From assembly GCA_037367405.1 (NCBI GenBank), contig JAZKJV010004144.1, positions 434,001 to 498,000 of the forward strand: a stretch of 64,000 nt of DNA, read 5' to 3'. Positions 8,970-20,241 of the stretch are shown here, piece by piece. The position numbers and the translations under genes were made by a program. How positions within the stretch are numbered: position 1 is the first letter of the stretch; every line of letters begins with the position of its first letter. The notes under the pieces are model-generated. The model was not told the DNA's origin. It searched no databases and worked only from the letters and a program-made list of their open reading frames with translations. Origin of the DNA: Ottelia alismoides. Its lineage: Eukaryota; Streptophyta; Magnoliopsida; Alismatales; Hydrocharitaceae.

Positions 8970-9151
8970 TGTTTCAAATTTGTGAAATTTTGATTTCGAC
9001 ATTTCACCGAAATCGAAATCTCGATATGGACCTTTCCTTCACAAATCTAGGCCGATTTTGCTGAAATTGACGAAGTTTTGACGAAATTTTGAAATTGTTT
9101 TGTTTTTTTCGCCATCTCGAAACGAGATCAAAATTGGGATTTAAAACTTTG
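8970..9151. mobile_element. 182-bp unclassified insertion rich in TTTCGAAATTTCG words
   Basis: The LINE reading frame breaks here and resumes on the other side. The flanks ATATGACACGT (8959-8969) and ATAGGACATGT (9152-9162) match at 9 of 11 positions, as expected for an old target duplication. The interior is made of GAAATTTTGATTTCG/CGAAATCGAAATCTCG-like repeats. No coding capacity and no clear terminal inverted repeat. Confidence 0.6.
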
Positions 9152-9440
9152 ATAGGACATGTACTTGTCTCTTCTCATAAAACTCTCCACAATATTTCTC
9201 GTGGGACATAATCATAAGCATTCTCCAAATCAATAAAAATCACATGGATATTCTTCCTTTTAGTTCTATAAATCTCCATTGTTCTCTTCAGCAAGTGGAT
9301 TGCTTCAATAGTTGAGCGACATGACATGTATTCGAATTGATTTTCATTTACTTAGGAAACTTGCCTCAACCTTCTTTTTATCACACATTTCCAAATTTTC
9401 ACAGTGTGACTCATCAACTTCATGCCTCTGTAATTTGAAC

Positions 9441-9883
9441 ACTGTTGTAAAAGTCGACTGACTAGGCCGACTAGTCGGTCCGATTAGTCAAGTCGGGGGG
9501 AGGGGGAGATAGCCGACTCGACTAGGCCTAGTTGGTCATTAGTCGATCAACCCGACTAATCGGACCGATTACTCGGCTGACTTTTACATAGGACTTTTTT
9601 ATTTTTTACTTTTTTAAAAAGCAAACTTATTCTAATATGCTTAATGTTATATTTAAAGTCAATTACTTCTTTCGTTTCATTATGATAGTATATAAAATGT
9701 ATAAATCTATGCAAACATATAATAATATATGTGTAAAAATAGTTTATATATTTAAAATAATTACAAAAATTCAAAACCGACTAATAGTTGACTAAATCCG
9801 ATTAGTCGCTTGACTGCCGATTAATCCTTAGTCAGTAACCCCGCCGACCGAGTACTGACTTCCGATTTCTGCAACTTTGATTT
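9441..9883. mobile_element. MITE-like insertion rich in CGACTAG words
   Basis: It disrupts the LINE frame between the SNYRGMK-like and GDIQN-like motifs. Both ends are dense in GTCGACTAGTCGG/CCGATTAGTCG words in opposite orientations. The first bases (GTTGTAAAAGTCGACTGACT) and the reverse complement of the last (GTTGCAGAAATCGGAAGTCA) are similar, giving an imperfect inverted repeat. The core (about 9595-9770) is AT-rich. The duplication is not resolved, so the ends may be off by a few bases. Confidence 0.55.
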
Positions 9884-10348
9884 TGAATGTCTCCTTTGTT
9901 CTTATAAAGAGGCACCACGATGCTTCTCCCTCCAATCTTCAGGCATTTTCTTGCTTCGCCAAATAATATTGAAAAAATTTGTAAAGCAAGTTAACCCACA
10001 CTCACCTAAAACTCTCCACACTTATATAGGAATGTCATCAGGTCCTACACCTTTCCCATGTCTCATAACATTCAAAGCCTCCTCTACTTTCTTCCTTTAT
10101 ATTCGTCTATAGCCTGCACGATTCAAGTAACTTTCAATATTTGCTAGATCTTCAAAAGTGATTCTCTATTTCCTTCCCCAATGAAATGCTTATGGAAATA
10201 CTGCTTCCATCTAGTCTCTATATCCTTCCGAGTAACAGGTACGCGGCCTTCCTCTTCCTTAATGCATCTAACTTGAGAAAGGTCTTTGATCTTTCTTTCT
10301 CTTGCTTTGATTAACCTGAATATAGCCTTCTGGCCCTCCTTATGTCTT

Positions 10349-10413
10349 TTCCTAGATATTGTTTTTTTAAAAAAAAGATAAGTCGAGGAAACGCCTACCC
10401 TGTCCTAGATATT
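10349..10413. mobile_element. 43-bp mini-insertion with an 11-bp duplication
   Basis: TCCTAGATATT occurs at 10349-10359 and again at 10403-10413, enclosing 43 bp that begin GTTTTTTTAAAAAAAA and end CGCCTACCCTG. The T/A tract at one end plus a long duplication resembles a severely truncated SINE or other retroposed fragment on the minus strand. It lies inside the LINE. Confidence 0.5.
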
Positions 10414-10440
10414 TATTCGAATCATTCCTTAATTTTAATT

Positions 10441-11629
10441 GACAAAGTTTTGACTATAAGCATGACAAAAGGACCACAGAATGCTTGCAATCCAGAAAAT
10501 TCATTGTTTTGATGATGTTGATCCAATTCATTTCTAATAACTGATAGCAAAGATTGAGGCCGTCTTTCGTAAAACATGAGCATGGTATGATTTTTAAAGA
10601 ATTACTTTTCCATTGCCTTCTTTAAGCTGAAGCACCTTTGAAGGTTTTCCCCTTGGTGTTTTGTGAAGGAGCTCTCTCTACCTAGGCCCGTTTATTAATT
10701 GGTGGGGAACATAAAGTGTAATTTGCTCTTGTTTTGAATTGGATGGAGGATATGATTTACCATTCTGAGTGTCCTTTCACATTGGAAGCTTTGACAACAA
10801 CTTGATTTCGTTGGAATGACATTTCTGTTTTTTGAACCGAGATGAGGACTTTACCTTTAGACTGAAGGTTGGAAGAACATGCTCATTGACCTTTTGCGAG
10901 TTCTCTATATATGTTGCCAAAACAATATTTTATAAGATGGTGTAACCGTGTAAGGTCTCTGTATGGACTTAGATTTGATGAGTTGCGTATATGCTTTAAA
11001 TTTCCTTTCCAACAAAAAGACTTCTATATTTTAATTGTAAGACATTGAAGATGTCAGTGGTATCGTGAAATAACCTGGGTTTTTCTCCAAAAAAAGGGAA
11101 AAAAACTTTGTTGAAGTGTAATAATTGGTATGGTACAGAACCATCTGTTTGCCTTTATATAGTTACAATTGACATTCACTTAATGAGTGAGATATAGTGT
11201 ATGAAAAGTTGAAGATAATTAATTATTATGCTGCGTTGTGCGCTGGTTGTAGCGTGCATATTTTAGCATCTTCTGGTCAAGGTTTTAGCAACATAAGAGT
11301 ATCTCAGATGAATTAGCGGCAAATACTTATTTGAGATCCATTGTAGATAGTTATGTGACTTTATGTGCTTGGGAAGGTCTTCTTAAGTATTCCAACATAA
11401 AAAAAGTAAAAGTAAAATTGGAATGTAATAATTCTTGGGATAAATAAGTTGGATCTAAAATATTGCAACATGCTTCATCATTGATAACTTTTACACTTTA
11501 GCATTGTTTTGAGTTGCTATCATAGCATGATGCATACATCACATGAGTATTGATTTCATCCAATTTACTGTTAGAGTTATCTATGCCCAATTGCTCAATG
11601 TGATAAGAAAATTCTTCTGTTTTGAGGAA
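10441..11629. other. Non-coding DNA, nothing recognised
   Basis: No long frame, tRNA-like box or repeat structure is apparent. AT-rich with short homopolymers. Confidence 0.5.
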
Positions 11630-12050
11630 AATATTACAAAGCAGCCGTGAGACTTGCTATGCTTTATGGATATGAATGTTGGTCTGTGAACCATAGACAT
11701 GTTATGTGTAGAGAGTGATAGTAACAAAGATGAAAATGCTAGGGTGGATGTGTGGTCATATAAGAAAAGATTGGATTCAGAATGATGCAATCAAAAGGAA
11801 AGTTACTGTAGCTCTGATAGAGGATAAGATGAGAGAAAATCACTTAAAATGGTTTGGCCATTTGCAAAGGAGGTCGATTGTTGCACCATTTAGAAGATTT
11901 ACGATTTGGGATGTTGAGCCCGGCTAAGAGAGGGCGATGAGGGTCCAAGAAGTGTTGGAATGAGTGAGATTATCCGAAGAGATCAGATCTGAATGGAGGC
12001 AAAGAATTCATGTTGCCGACCCTACTTAATGTGAGAAAAGGCCTTGTTGT
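11630..12050 (+). pseudogene. 3' end of an RTE-type LINE (C-terminus and tail)
   Basis: The plus strand reads the LINE C-terminal region: a VRLAMLYGYECWSVNH-like stretch at about 11650-11700, KMLGWMCGHIRKDWIQNDAI at about 11742, RENHLKWFGHLQRRS at about 11830, then the tail GTTGCCGACCCTACTTAATG and CCTTGTTGTTAT ending near 12050. Stops and frame changes show it is dead. 5'-truncated, as is usual for LINEs. Same family as the minus-strand LINE at 2.7-10.4 kb. Confidence 0.75.
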
Positions 12051-15000
12051 TATCTATGTCCCAGGATGGGTGTATTATAGGAAATTGGGGCTTGTTCCTT
12101 TTTAATATTCTCAAGAGTTATGCATGAGCTTAGATGGAGCTATCCAAGATCATATTAGTCTATTACTACTTGGTATCTCAATAAGTCCCATATTGAGTAG
12201 AATTGAGAATTATAATCTTGATTCTTAATATCCTTAGTCTATGCAAGCTTATCCGCAGCTCCGAGTCGACCAATTCCTTTTACAACCCCTTAAGTTTGCT
12301 TGTAATCCCACCTCAGAAGTTTTAAATTTATAGCGGATTTTAAGAATCCATGCCTTATGATCAATAACAGGCTGCGTGAGTTTTTGAGTTTACCTGTCTA
12401 AACTAATACATAACTCTAATGTCTTATTTGGATGTGGGGGTGTGATGTCTTCCTTGGTATACCAAGGGTTCTCTGTTGCTACAGTATCTCAAACTACATC
12501 TAGTTGGAATTGTGATAGGAAATCGGATTGAATAGCTGTAAATGAGAAAATTGTGGAGACCAAAGATTGGTCATTGCACCTTATTTGGGTCCTTTAGTGC
12601 TACTGAAACCAATACTCTACCTAACTAATTTCTGCATCAGTGTTTACAATTTCTTCTGGGTGCACCAAGTGTATTGACACCCTACAATGTTGATTTTTGT
12701 GATGTGGCTTAAAAAGGTATGATATATACTGGTAGTGCCATTGCTTGGGTTGGGTGGTGGGCAGTTGATATTTTGCAGAGATCCACGTTATATGATTTAA
12801 GCACAATGAATGATGCAATCTTGTCTAAGTGGCTAGTAACGCTAATAGGTCTGCATGAGGTTTCTGTAGGTTCTTTTTAGTTGCTATAGTAGGAGTCAGC
12901 TGCATCGACAGGGTACATTTTTCTCAGAGACCGTGCTTAGATGTTTCTACAAGTTAGAGACCATTTCACAACTAGAGTGGGTGGTGGAATAGACTTCCTA
13001 CTTATGGCATGACGGTTGGTAGTTAAAGGTTTTTGGAGAAAGGTTCCCTTTTTTGGTGATCATGGACTGTCCCTTGGGCCTGTCAAGCTGCTATCACCTA
13101 GGGGAGGAAGATGGAGGCTCTTGTTATCTTCTTTCCTTTCACCCTTCTCCGGTTAGAGGTTAGGGGAACTTTGAACAGATTATGGAAATCTCAATCCTGA
13201 GGGTTGCTGCCTTGGGTATTTCTTCAGTGGATTTTTGGGTCTGGAGTAGCTGAGAGCATTTGCGGTCTGTTTAGCTCATAGGACTTTCTCCCCTGGTTTT
13301 TCCTGGTGATCAGCTATTTTCTTACAGCAGATTACAGAGGACAGGAACCCCTGGGAAGGTTTAGTTTTTTGCAGTGTTACCTTAGTGTGGTTGGTGATGG
13401 AACTCTACAGAACTTGAACTGATGCCAGATTGGGTACTACTTGATACCATTGTGTTTTGGACATGAGGACTTGTATCACCTTTTGTTGGAGTGTTTTGCT
13501 TAAAAGGGTCTGGAATGATGTTACTTTACTCTGTCTTGACAGTTTGTCTTTAACACTTTAAAAAATAAGTTTGGGGTGATGGGTCTTTGGAAAATCTGCT
13601 TGTAGGAGGACCCCTATGAACTAGGACTTTATTTGGTGTGCCAGTGTTACCACATGGACAAAAACAAAACTGTAATTGTTCACTTGTGGTAGATGCTATC
13701 TGGAGCATAATTCTTGGTCTGAGGTAATTCTATTTTTTTTGGTTAGTGGGGGTTTTTGTTGAGGATCTTTGAGTAATAAAAACCTTCTCGTTTTTTTTTT
13801 TAAAATTTGGTGGATGACAACAAACCTCCTTTGTCATCTTTTGGTATATCATAATATAATGTTCAAACATTAGTTTTTAATTGTCTTTAGGCCATGCTAA
13901 TATACTTTATTTGAACTAATTTCATCACTTTTGTTTGAAAGCACTGAATAACAAAGGCCGGTATTCATCCAAAATGCATTACAAAAAGTAAGGTTTATGT
14001 TTGAAGCGATGACAAATCTTTAGACCAAATTTACACAAACCCTGATGCCTCCAAAAGGACCAAAACCACACTTACAAGGAAGGTCTGTGGACCCTAAATA
14101 CAACCCTATCTCTAGTTCCAAATTAACTATAAAACCAACAGGGTTGAAGCTCTGAATGGCACCCATCATCCTGATTGATGGAACTGATCCTAGAACTCCT
14201 AGAATGATGAACATGGGAATCGTTTTGTGGAGACCTGCTCTCATATCAATTTTATAAAACTGCAACCAAAGAATAAGGGTCCATGCCCTTTTCATTACAC
14301 GTGCATGTCATGTGTTGTCAGGAAACCTTGAATCTCTTCTTAACTAGATGCCATCTTGTTAGCAACCAACCGACATTGTTTACCTTCAGTGGGTCTCTAG
14401 ACCACAAATTAGCCCACAATTAGTAACTAGATTTTTGTCATGCAATATGTCATGCCCATATGCCTTTTTCACTGCGGAGGTCTCTTTTCTTCATTTCCAA
14501 GTGTTCAGGTCACCTTCCTATCAAGCCAAAAGGATTCTACGGTGGATGGTAGCTGCTGCAGATTTTGGACATGCATTTTGGAAGGGTCTGCACCAATATT
14601 TGATACCCAAACCCCTAGGAGAACACCTTGCCTTTGCCTCTGCCAGCTGAAGTAACTACAAAAATTTTCCGCTGAGTTGCCTATGCCTTTTATCCATTTT
14701 ACCTACATTAGATGGCTGAAATTTGTGTACTATTGTATCTATTCACTTGGCCATGGAATCACCTTGGGATATCCGCCTTACAAAAACATTTGAGAGAGAC
14801 ATTGGAATAACATTTATCTCATGGCTTATAGTGTTACGTGTCTGGGTCTGTGATATGGGCGGGATCACTATACCATGTATTTTTGACACCATGTTGTATA
14901 CACCATTGTCACTTTAAAGTACATCTCATTGACAATTTTCTTGTTGACTGTCTAACTCAAGAAAGTGTCCTGAGATAATTTCTACCAAAATTTTGTCAGT

Positions 15001-15319
15001 GCCAACAAAAAGTGATGGAAAATGTTGCATTTCATTTTAAAGTGGTTTTCAGAGAACACATGTTACTTCATCTATTTATAGAGATACAAGTACTTGGAAA
15101 ACCAATGAGTCTGATTAGTTTTTATAGATGCTTAGATTGATATAGCTATGCATGATATGAACCAGTCTTTGAATATCTTTCTTTTGTTGGATTCATGAGG
15201 TTTTTCATAAAAGACAGATATGGTCAGAATACTTATATCTGGTTTTATCGTGTACTGATTTGTAATTATGTGTTTTATTTTTATGGTAATTTATGCCAAT
15301 TATCACGTGTAATTTTTTT
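12051..15319. other. Non-coding DNA, possibly with a very decayed L1-type LINE
   Basis: No intact gene. At about 13440-13530 a plus-strand frame reads CFGHEDLYHLLLECFA, reminiscent of the zinc-binding end of plant L1 reverse transcriptases (C..C..EDL.HLL.EC), but it is broken by stops and I could not follow it upstream. The rest is unassigned. A 91-codon minus frame at 14020-14295 has no recognisable motif. Confidence 0.3.
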
Positions 15320-15460
15320 AGCAACTTAAATATTCCTCAAGAATTTATGCATCATTTCAATAGATTTTTAACCGTTGGAGCAATTTAATTATTCCTTGAA
15401 ATTATGCATTCCATTTCAGTAGATTTGCAACCACTGCAGCAATTTAATTATTCCTCAATA
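15320..15460. repeat. 59-bp tandem repeat, about 2.3 copies
   Basis: GCAACTTAAATATTCCTCAA at 15321 recurs as GCAATTTAATTATTCCTTGA at 15380 and GCAATTTAATTATTCCTCAA at 15439, period 59 bp. Units share TATGCAT(C/T)..ATTTCA.TAGATTT. The flanks are non-coding. Confidence 0.75.
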
Positions 15461-16526
15461 CCCCACCCCATGCGCACAAAATTTAGATTTAATACCAGTA
15501 AATTGATTTATGCATAGTTTGAAATAGCAATTGGATAATATCTAAAAAAACCCATCTGTTCTGGGTGCATTGCAGTTTTACCTCCATTGTCTTTTAAATA
15601 TAGATTCTTTACGGATTGATGCCCAATGAATTTTGTGATTGATGACTCATTGATTTTGTAAAATGCTGGTGCTCTGAAACTGTACTGAAGTCAAAGTTAA
15701 ATAGGCCATAAGCCTTATTTAGTGGTGTATATGATAAGGTAGTGTAAACCATTTGCAACATTTCAAATTGGGAAAACAAATTGCTGAAGCTTACATTGCG
15801 TTTGCTGCCCACGTCAGCGGGTCTGCTTGCTTGTTGGTTTTGCTCAGTAAAGTTGGAAATTTATACGTTTTGGGAAAAAAATATTACCTGATGCAACTGT
15901 TTCATGAATCTATCACAAATCTTCTATGAAGTTAACTTAGTGCTCATCATAATGCCATTTGATTTAACTGTTATTTTCTTGTTTATCAAATAACTTTTCT
16001 ATTCAGTATCTCCACCCCTTTTATGTAGTTCTGCTGGAAGAATGGATTAAATTCTATTTGGTCTGACTCGCAGTGATCTTTTATCAAAGAATGCTAATGG
16101 TTATCTAATGATTGAACATCCAGGATCAATTTACTTACAACACATAGTTGACATTCATCAAAAGTATAATGAATTATGAGTTCAATAGTTCCTGTTTAGT
16201 AGAAAGATGGATATTTCTTTATCATTATCAATACCGTCCTTATTCGTTAACCTCGTGTGGGGTATTGGTTTTCATTTCACAACTCATGGAAAATCCTTTT
16301 CGCTCTGCTTAGCGCTATCCCTTTCCGTGGGGTATTTTAATGATATGTTTATTTATTTGAAGAATTATAAGGAGTAAGGACCTGGGTTCTGAATTATTTT
16401 CTTTAGTCATGCTTCGAATCTTTTTCTTTAGTGGCATTCGTGCTATGCGAAGCTCAATCTGGTATGGCACGTGAAATTTTGTCATGGCATGCCACTGGGA
16501 ATAACAGTTATTATTTGCTCTTGCAG
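15461..16526. other. Non-coding DNA, nothing recognised
   Basis: No gene or repeat identified. AT-rich, with a pyrimidine-rich end (TTATTTGCTCTTGCAG) that looks like an intron 3' end just before the coding relic at 16527. Confidence 0.4.
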
Positions 16527-16707
16527 TCCTTTGAGTGGAAGTGCCAGGGCAGTAGGAGCTGGTCCAGCTGTCCCTGCTGTAGAACATGGATGTCGACCAA
16601 TAGCCGAGGTTTTTGAACTTGCTATCACAAGCTTCAAAATCTACAACTGGAATCTTTTCAGTGGGGCTGCTTAATGCTGCTGTTGTATTAGGGGATAGAT
16701 TGTAACT
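16527..16707 (+). pseudogene. Short coding relic of an unrecognised gene (1)
   Basis: A good splice-acceptor context (TTTGCTCTTGCAG) precedes a frame reading PLSGSARAVGAGPAVPAVEH and on to CRPIAEVFE. After a single-base frame change near 16620 the sense continues as LLSQASKSTTGIFSVGLLNA up to a TAA at about 16705. Composition and flow look protein-coding, but I do not recognise the family. It may be one exon of a dead or fragmented host gene. A splice donor (GAG/GT at 16608) is also possible. Confidence 0.35.
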
Positions 16708-17269
16708 GCCCCCTTAAGTTTCCTTTAGAATATCTGTAGAATGTGCTTCCGAATTGACTGTGGAAAGGGGTGGTCAATCCACCAGTACAAAAGTCCGACA
16801 ATGTGACATCGATCTTGCAACGCATAGATGAGTCAGGCATAATGATTTCAATTTTTCTTTGCCTCTAATTACTCTTTTCTCTGTTCCCAGGTTGTCCTTT
16901 GCTTCAGCAAGTTGTTCAAATTAGAGTGCTTTCAGTTGCTTTATTCTTGAAAGCCTGTACATGTTTAGTCTGTTCATGACTTTTTTATTCCTGTGCGAAA
17001 AATGCAGTAGTCTGTTCTGATAACTTTCTTCAAGGCTGCTGGAAGTTAATGAACGAAAGAATTGGTCAGGAAGGCCTGCCGTCTGACCTGAATCCCCAAA
17101 GCGCGTCTTTCCTCCGCACATTTAGATTCTCAAGTCATTTTACCTCTGTGTTTATTCATATTCTCCAACATGTCCTGTTCCCAGTTAATGGATTCTTCCC
17201 CCCAATGCTGATATCATAGATCTTTGTACTCTCCTGAAATCATAGACCTTTGTACGGTTTCTATCAGTT

Positions 17270-17683
17270 CTTGCAGGAGCAGCAGTGGATACAAACTACA
17301 GTCATGGCTAATTTTCCTCGGCTACTGCACTGCTCCATCTTTTGTTTCAGGATATATGAGCAACATCAGATGTATCGGTGAAAGTGATCAAGCCCGCGGT
17401 GATGAGATTGCGAATCTTGTTCTGGTCGTCTTGTGGGGCTGCTGCAGATCTCTTTTCAGGATTAATTCCTAAATGCTTTGTATGAAAGTTGGATGCCTTG
17501 CTACCGGATCATATGCGTGTCTCCGACAGCTGCTGCCAAAAGGACAAATGCTGCGGGCCCATCCTTCAGTTGATCTTATGCTGGGTGGAGCTCAAGGCTC
17601 ATGTCTTGGGCATCATGTCTTTGATGCTGACCGATCACGATGGTTACAACTCCATGCCTTGGGATTACAGCCTCTGTTGAAAT
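17270..17683 (+). pseudogene. Short coding relic of an unrecognised gene (2)
   Basis: Follows a TTTCTATCAGTTCTTGCAG acceptor-like stretch. One frame reads AGAAVDTNYSHG, SATALLHLLFQDI, ATSDVSVKVIKPAVMRL, CGAAADLFSGLIPKC, LDALLPDHMRVSDSC and CCGPILQLILCWVEL before a terminal TGA, interrupted by three in-frame stops. The helical, leucine-rich pattern could suit an ARM/HEAT-like repeat, but that is a guess. Probably part of the same dead gene as the relic at 16527. Confidence 0.3.
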
Positions 17684-18365
17684 ATACCATATATGTCTCA
17701 GCATTGTCCTTCACCTCCTCTCACCGTTGTTCTTATATGTGAAAATGCTTAGGTGAAGATATGGATGTGAATTTGAGTCTAGATGAATGCTGATGGATGC
17801 AGTGTTATCATGACAAAATTTGATAATGTAGAATATATCAATGTGATAAAAGATTTCCTAACATGAATGAATCAAGCATGCTTCATGTTGGAACTATTGC
17901 AAATTTTGCTTGGATATTTGTGATGACTTGCTAATTGTTCAACCTTAAACAATTCTGCCAATATTTTAGGGTTTTAGCTTAATGTTATGCAGCAGTGACT
18001 TGACGTGGCACTGCTTTATGTCTTCAAAGTTTTGTGGCTGTTACCTTCCAAATGGTGTATAGTCTCGTTGGATTTGTACTTCCTAACTTTATGCTTAAAG
18101 ATTTTGAAACTGCGGATTCTAAACATTATACTCACGGATTGAAAATGCAACAATATCATTTTTTATTGGTTACGTTATATCAAGAATGTAAGAAAGGATT
18201 GAAACTCCTCTTAACCGTCAAAACAGTTAATATTCAAGAAAGAGTCACCCATCTGACGAGCTCTTTGAGAAGGGATTAATCCAACCTGGCCCACACCGGT
18301 TAGTAAATGAACACGTGTCAATCATTTACCCATTTCTGACCACGTGTAAATGATAATTTTTTAAG
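17684..18365. other. Non-coding DNA, nothing recognised
   Basis: AT-rich. Contains two nearby ACACGTG/CACGTGT words at about 18311 and 18340. No gene is supported. Confidence 0.4.
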
Positions 18366-18703
18366 GCTTTAATAGGGCTGCCTCTAGGGACAGTCAACGG
18401 GTTGCTCCTGCGTCATTCACTGATTTTTTTGGTAAATACCTTCATATATCTTCATCACTGTATTCCTTTAATATGCCGTTCTATTTCGTCAGAAACAGAA
18501 ATTCTTATGTCCTCCATCTAGAACATGTAATTTTAACGATCTTAGATTTGTTGTAATCGACCTGTTCTAGATGAAGGGTATATGAGTCTATGTTTCTGAC
18601 GAAATTGGAATGAAATATTAGAGGGATATAATGATGAAAATATATGAATGTATTTTCAAAAAAAATAAAAATTTGCCGAAATATGATGTGTGGTCACATT
18701 AAA
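18366..18703. mobile_element. Foldback MITE, copy 2 (diverged)
   Basis: Same family as 1538-1865. It starts GCTTTAATAGGGCTGCC and ends CACATTAAACC, and the arms share TTTCGTCAGAAACAGA / TCTGTTTCTGACGAAAT-type blocks with copy 1. The left arm carries about 24 extra bases near its tip. The arms still pair over about 150 bp but with many more mismatches than copy 1, so this copy is older. No coding capacity. Confidence 0.75.
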
Positions 18704-19578
18704 CCATTTTTTTAATATATTCGTATATTGCTACAACAAAAATATGGAGGGCTCTTTACTTTCCGAAGATGGAACACAGAGAAAAAAGAGGAGCCAAGAA
18801 GGCAATGAGATACAATGATGCATATTTTTAAAATCCTTATTCATATTATCCATGGTTGAATATACAGTAACAAATATTATCCATTGCAAATCACTATTTT
18901 TATTTGATCTATGATGAATAATATATGCATTGTAAATCACTACCAATGGTTTGTATCTATGGTTATGCATTGCTTTTGTCATCAAAATTAAAACTATGGA
19001 TTACCGTTTATTTATAAGCCATTGCTTGTGATATAACTATAGATATAACAATTCTATTTAAAAGCATTTCGATATTATAAGTGAATTTGAAATCCACTTA
19101 TTATTTTCTATTTTTATTCATCAATTAAATGTCACAGGATAGTAATCCACAGGTTCATTTCCTTTTTTTGGTTAGTAATCCACAGGTTCATTTCCTTTTT
19201 TATTCATCAATTATGCATCAACAATTTCTATTAGATTTCCTTTTTTTGGTCGGTAATCCAACGGTTCATTTTGACAACTCACGGTTGGTCATAAATTAAA
19301 TATCACAACTTATTTTCTAGGCATTCCGCCAACATCTCCACCCGACGACCACCTTCGTCTCCGTCATCGCCTCCCCGCGTACTTGATCACAAGCTTCTTC
19401 GTTTTCCAAGACAATTCGATCCTTTTCTTAACATCAAGTTTGCAGTTGGAGAGCTTCTTATCGGAAAAGGAGGAGCGGAAGAGGAGAGTTCGTCGATACA
19501 ACGCTTGTGTCTGTGGACCTCTCTCACTTAGTTGTTGCCATAGAACATAATTGTGATCATCAACGAGAGAGACTCTAA
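18704..19578. other. Non-coding DNA with a short direct repeat and a GC-richer patch
   Basis: GTAATCCACAGGTTCATTTC is repeated twice (about 19144 and 19175) and a third, altered copy lies at about 19252, each followed or preceded by CCTTTTTTT. From 19320 to 19560 the sequence becomes GC-richer but carries no frame I can assign. It ends at the left tip of the Harbinger element. Confidence 0.45.
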
Positions 19579-19740
19579 GGGTCCGTTCGGTAGGAGAATA
19601 AGCAGGAATAAGGATGGGGAATAAGGGGAATAGGGGTCTATTCTCCGTTCGGTAGGAGAATAAGAATAAGGAGAATAAGGTGGAATAAGGGCTATTCTCT
19701 GTTCGGCTGGGTTTTGGGGGATAAGGAATAAGGTTTGAAA
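19579..19740. repeat. Subterminal GTTCGGTAGGAGAATAAG repeats of the Harbinger element
   Basis: The tip sequence GTTCGGTAGGAGAATAAG occurs at about 19584 and again at about 19645, with a third, altered GTTCGG copy at about 19701. All are separated by many GGAATAAGG words. The right end has related TTATTCTCCCTTATTCCC. Such arrays are plausible transposase or Myb-protein binding sites (inference). Confidence 0.6.
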
Positions 19741-20241
19741 GTTAGGTAAAGTTGTTGGTTGTCATTTGAATTGGTGTAATATAATATGTCATTATATCTG
19801 GCATATACTTGACATTAACCGGGTGATGATATGGAAGTATAGCAGATCGGATGCTGGAGAAAGGGAAAGCGAAATGGAGCTGCAATAATGAAAACTACCA
19901 ATGCATAAAATAGTAGAGACAATATATAGATTTCCCTCAGATTTGAATTTCCACATCGACAAAAACGATGACAGTGACGTCGGTTAAGCCACGCCACTAC
20001 TGTGGCTGCTCAGCCAAGATCGACACCGCATCATTACATATAATTTAAAAGGGTGGAATCATCATAGGGACATTGCAGAAAGTTTAAGATATGGTGTAGT
20101 AAGAATTCATGATAGTAATCCATGGAAGGCGTTCGTTGTACAGTCATGCGCGATGCATCATAGAGAATAGAAGAACGTAGTAGGAAATAGTCGGTGGAGG
20201 CGGCAGAACGATAACCAAAGCTAGACGCAATTAATATAAAA

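Larger units (their letters stand above)
7886..10440 (-). pseudogene. RTE-type LINE reverse transcriptase pseudogene, split by insertions
   Basis: Decayed non-LTR retrotransposon on the minus strand, read from about 10440 down to 7886 and continuing at 2983 beyond the MULE. Pieces in coding order: about 10440-9886 (N-terminal part of the RT region), 9440-9152 (NYRGMKLMSHT-like and YDYVPRE-like motifs), 8969-8460 (GLHQGSALCTFLFTLIMDEL and the catalytic box FVDDIVLIDDTRDG) and 8245-7886 (C-terminal KMLRWMYEHERKDRIRND and RLRWFGYLQKRS). Multiple stops and frameshifts and no intact ORF. RTE LINEs copy by target-primed reverse transcription; this copy cannot. It is 5'-truncated, with no endonuclease domain recognised. 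Confidence 0.8.

Noticed and set aside
14020..14295. 91-codon minus-strand frame (KIDMRAGLHKTIPMFIILGV)
   Set aside because: No recognisable motif, no neighbouring exon that fits, and stops surround it; left as non-coding.
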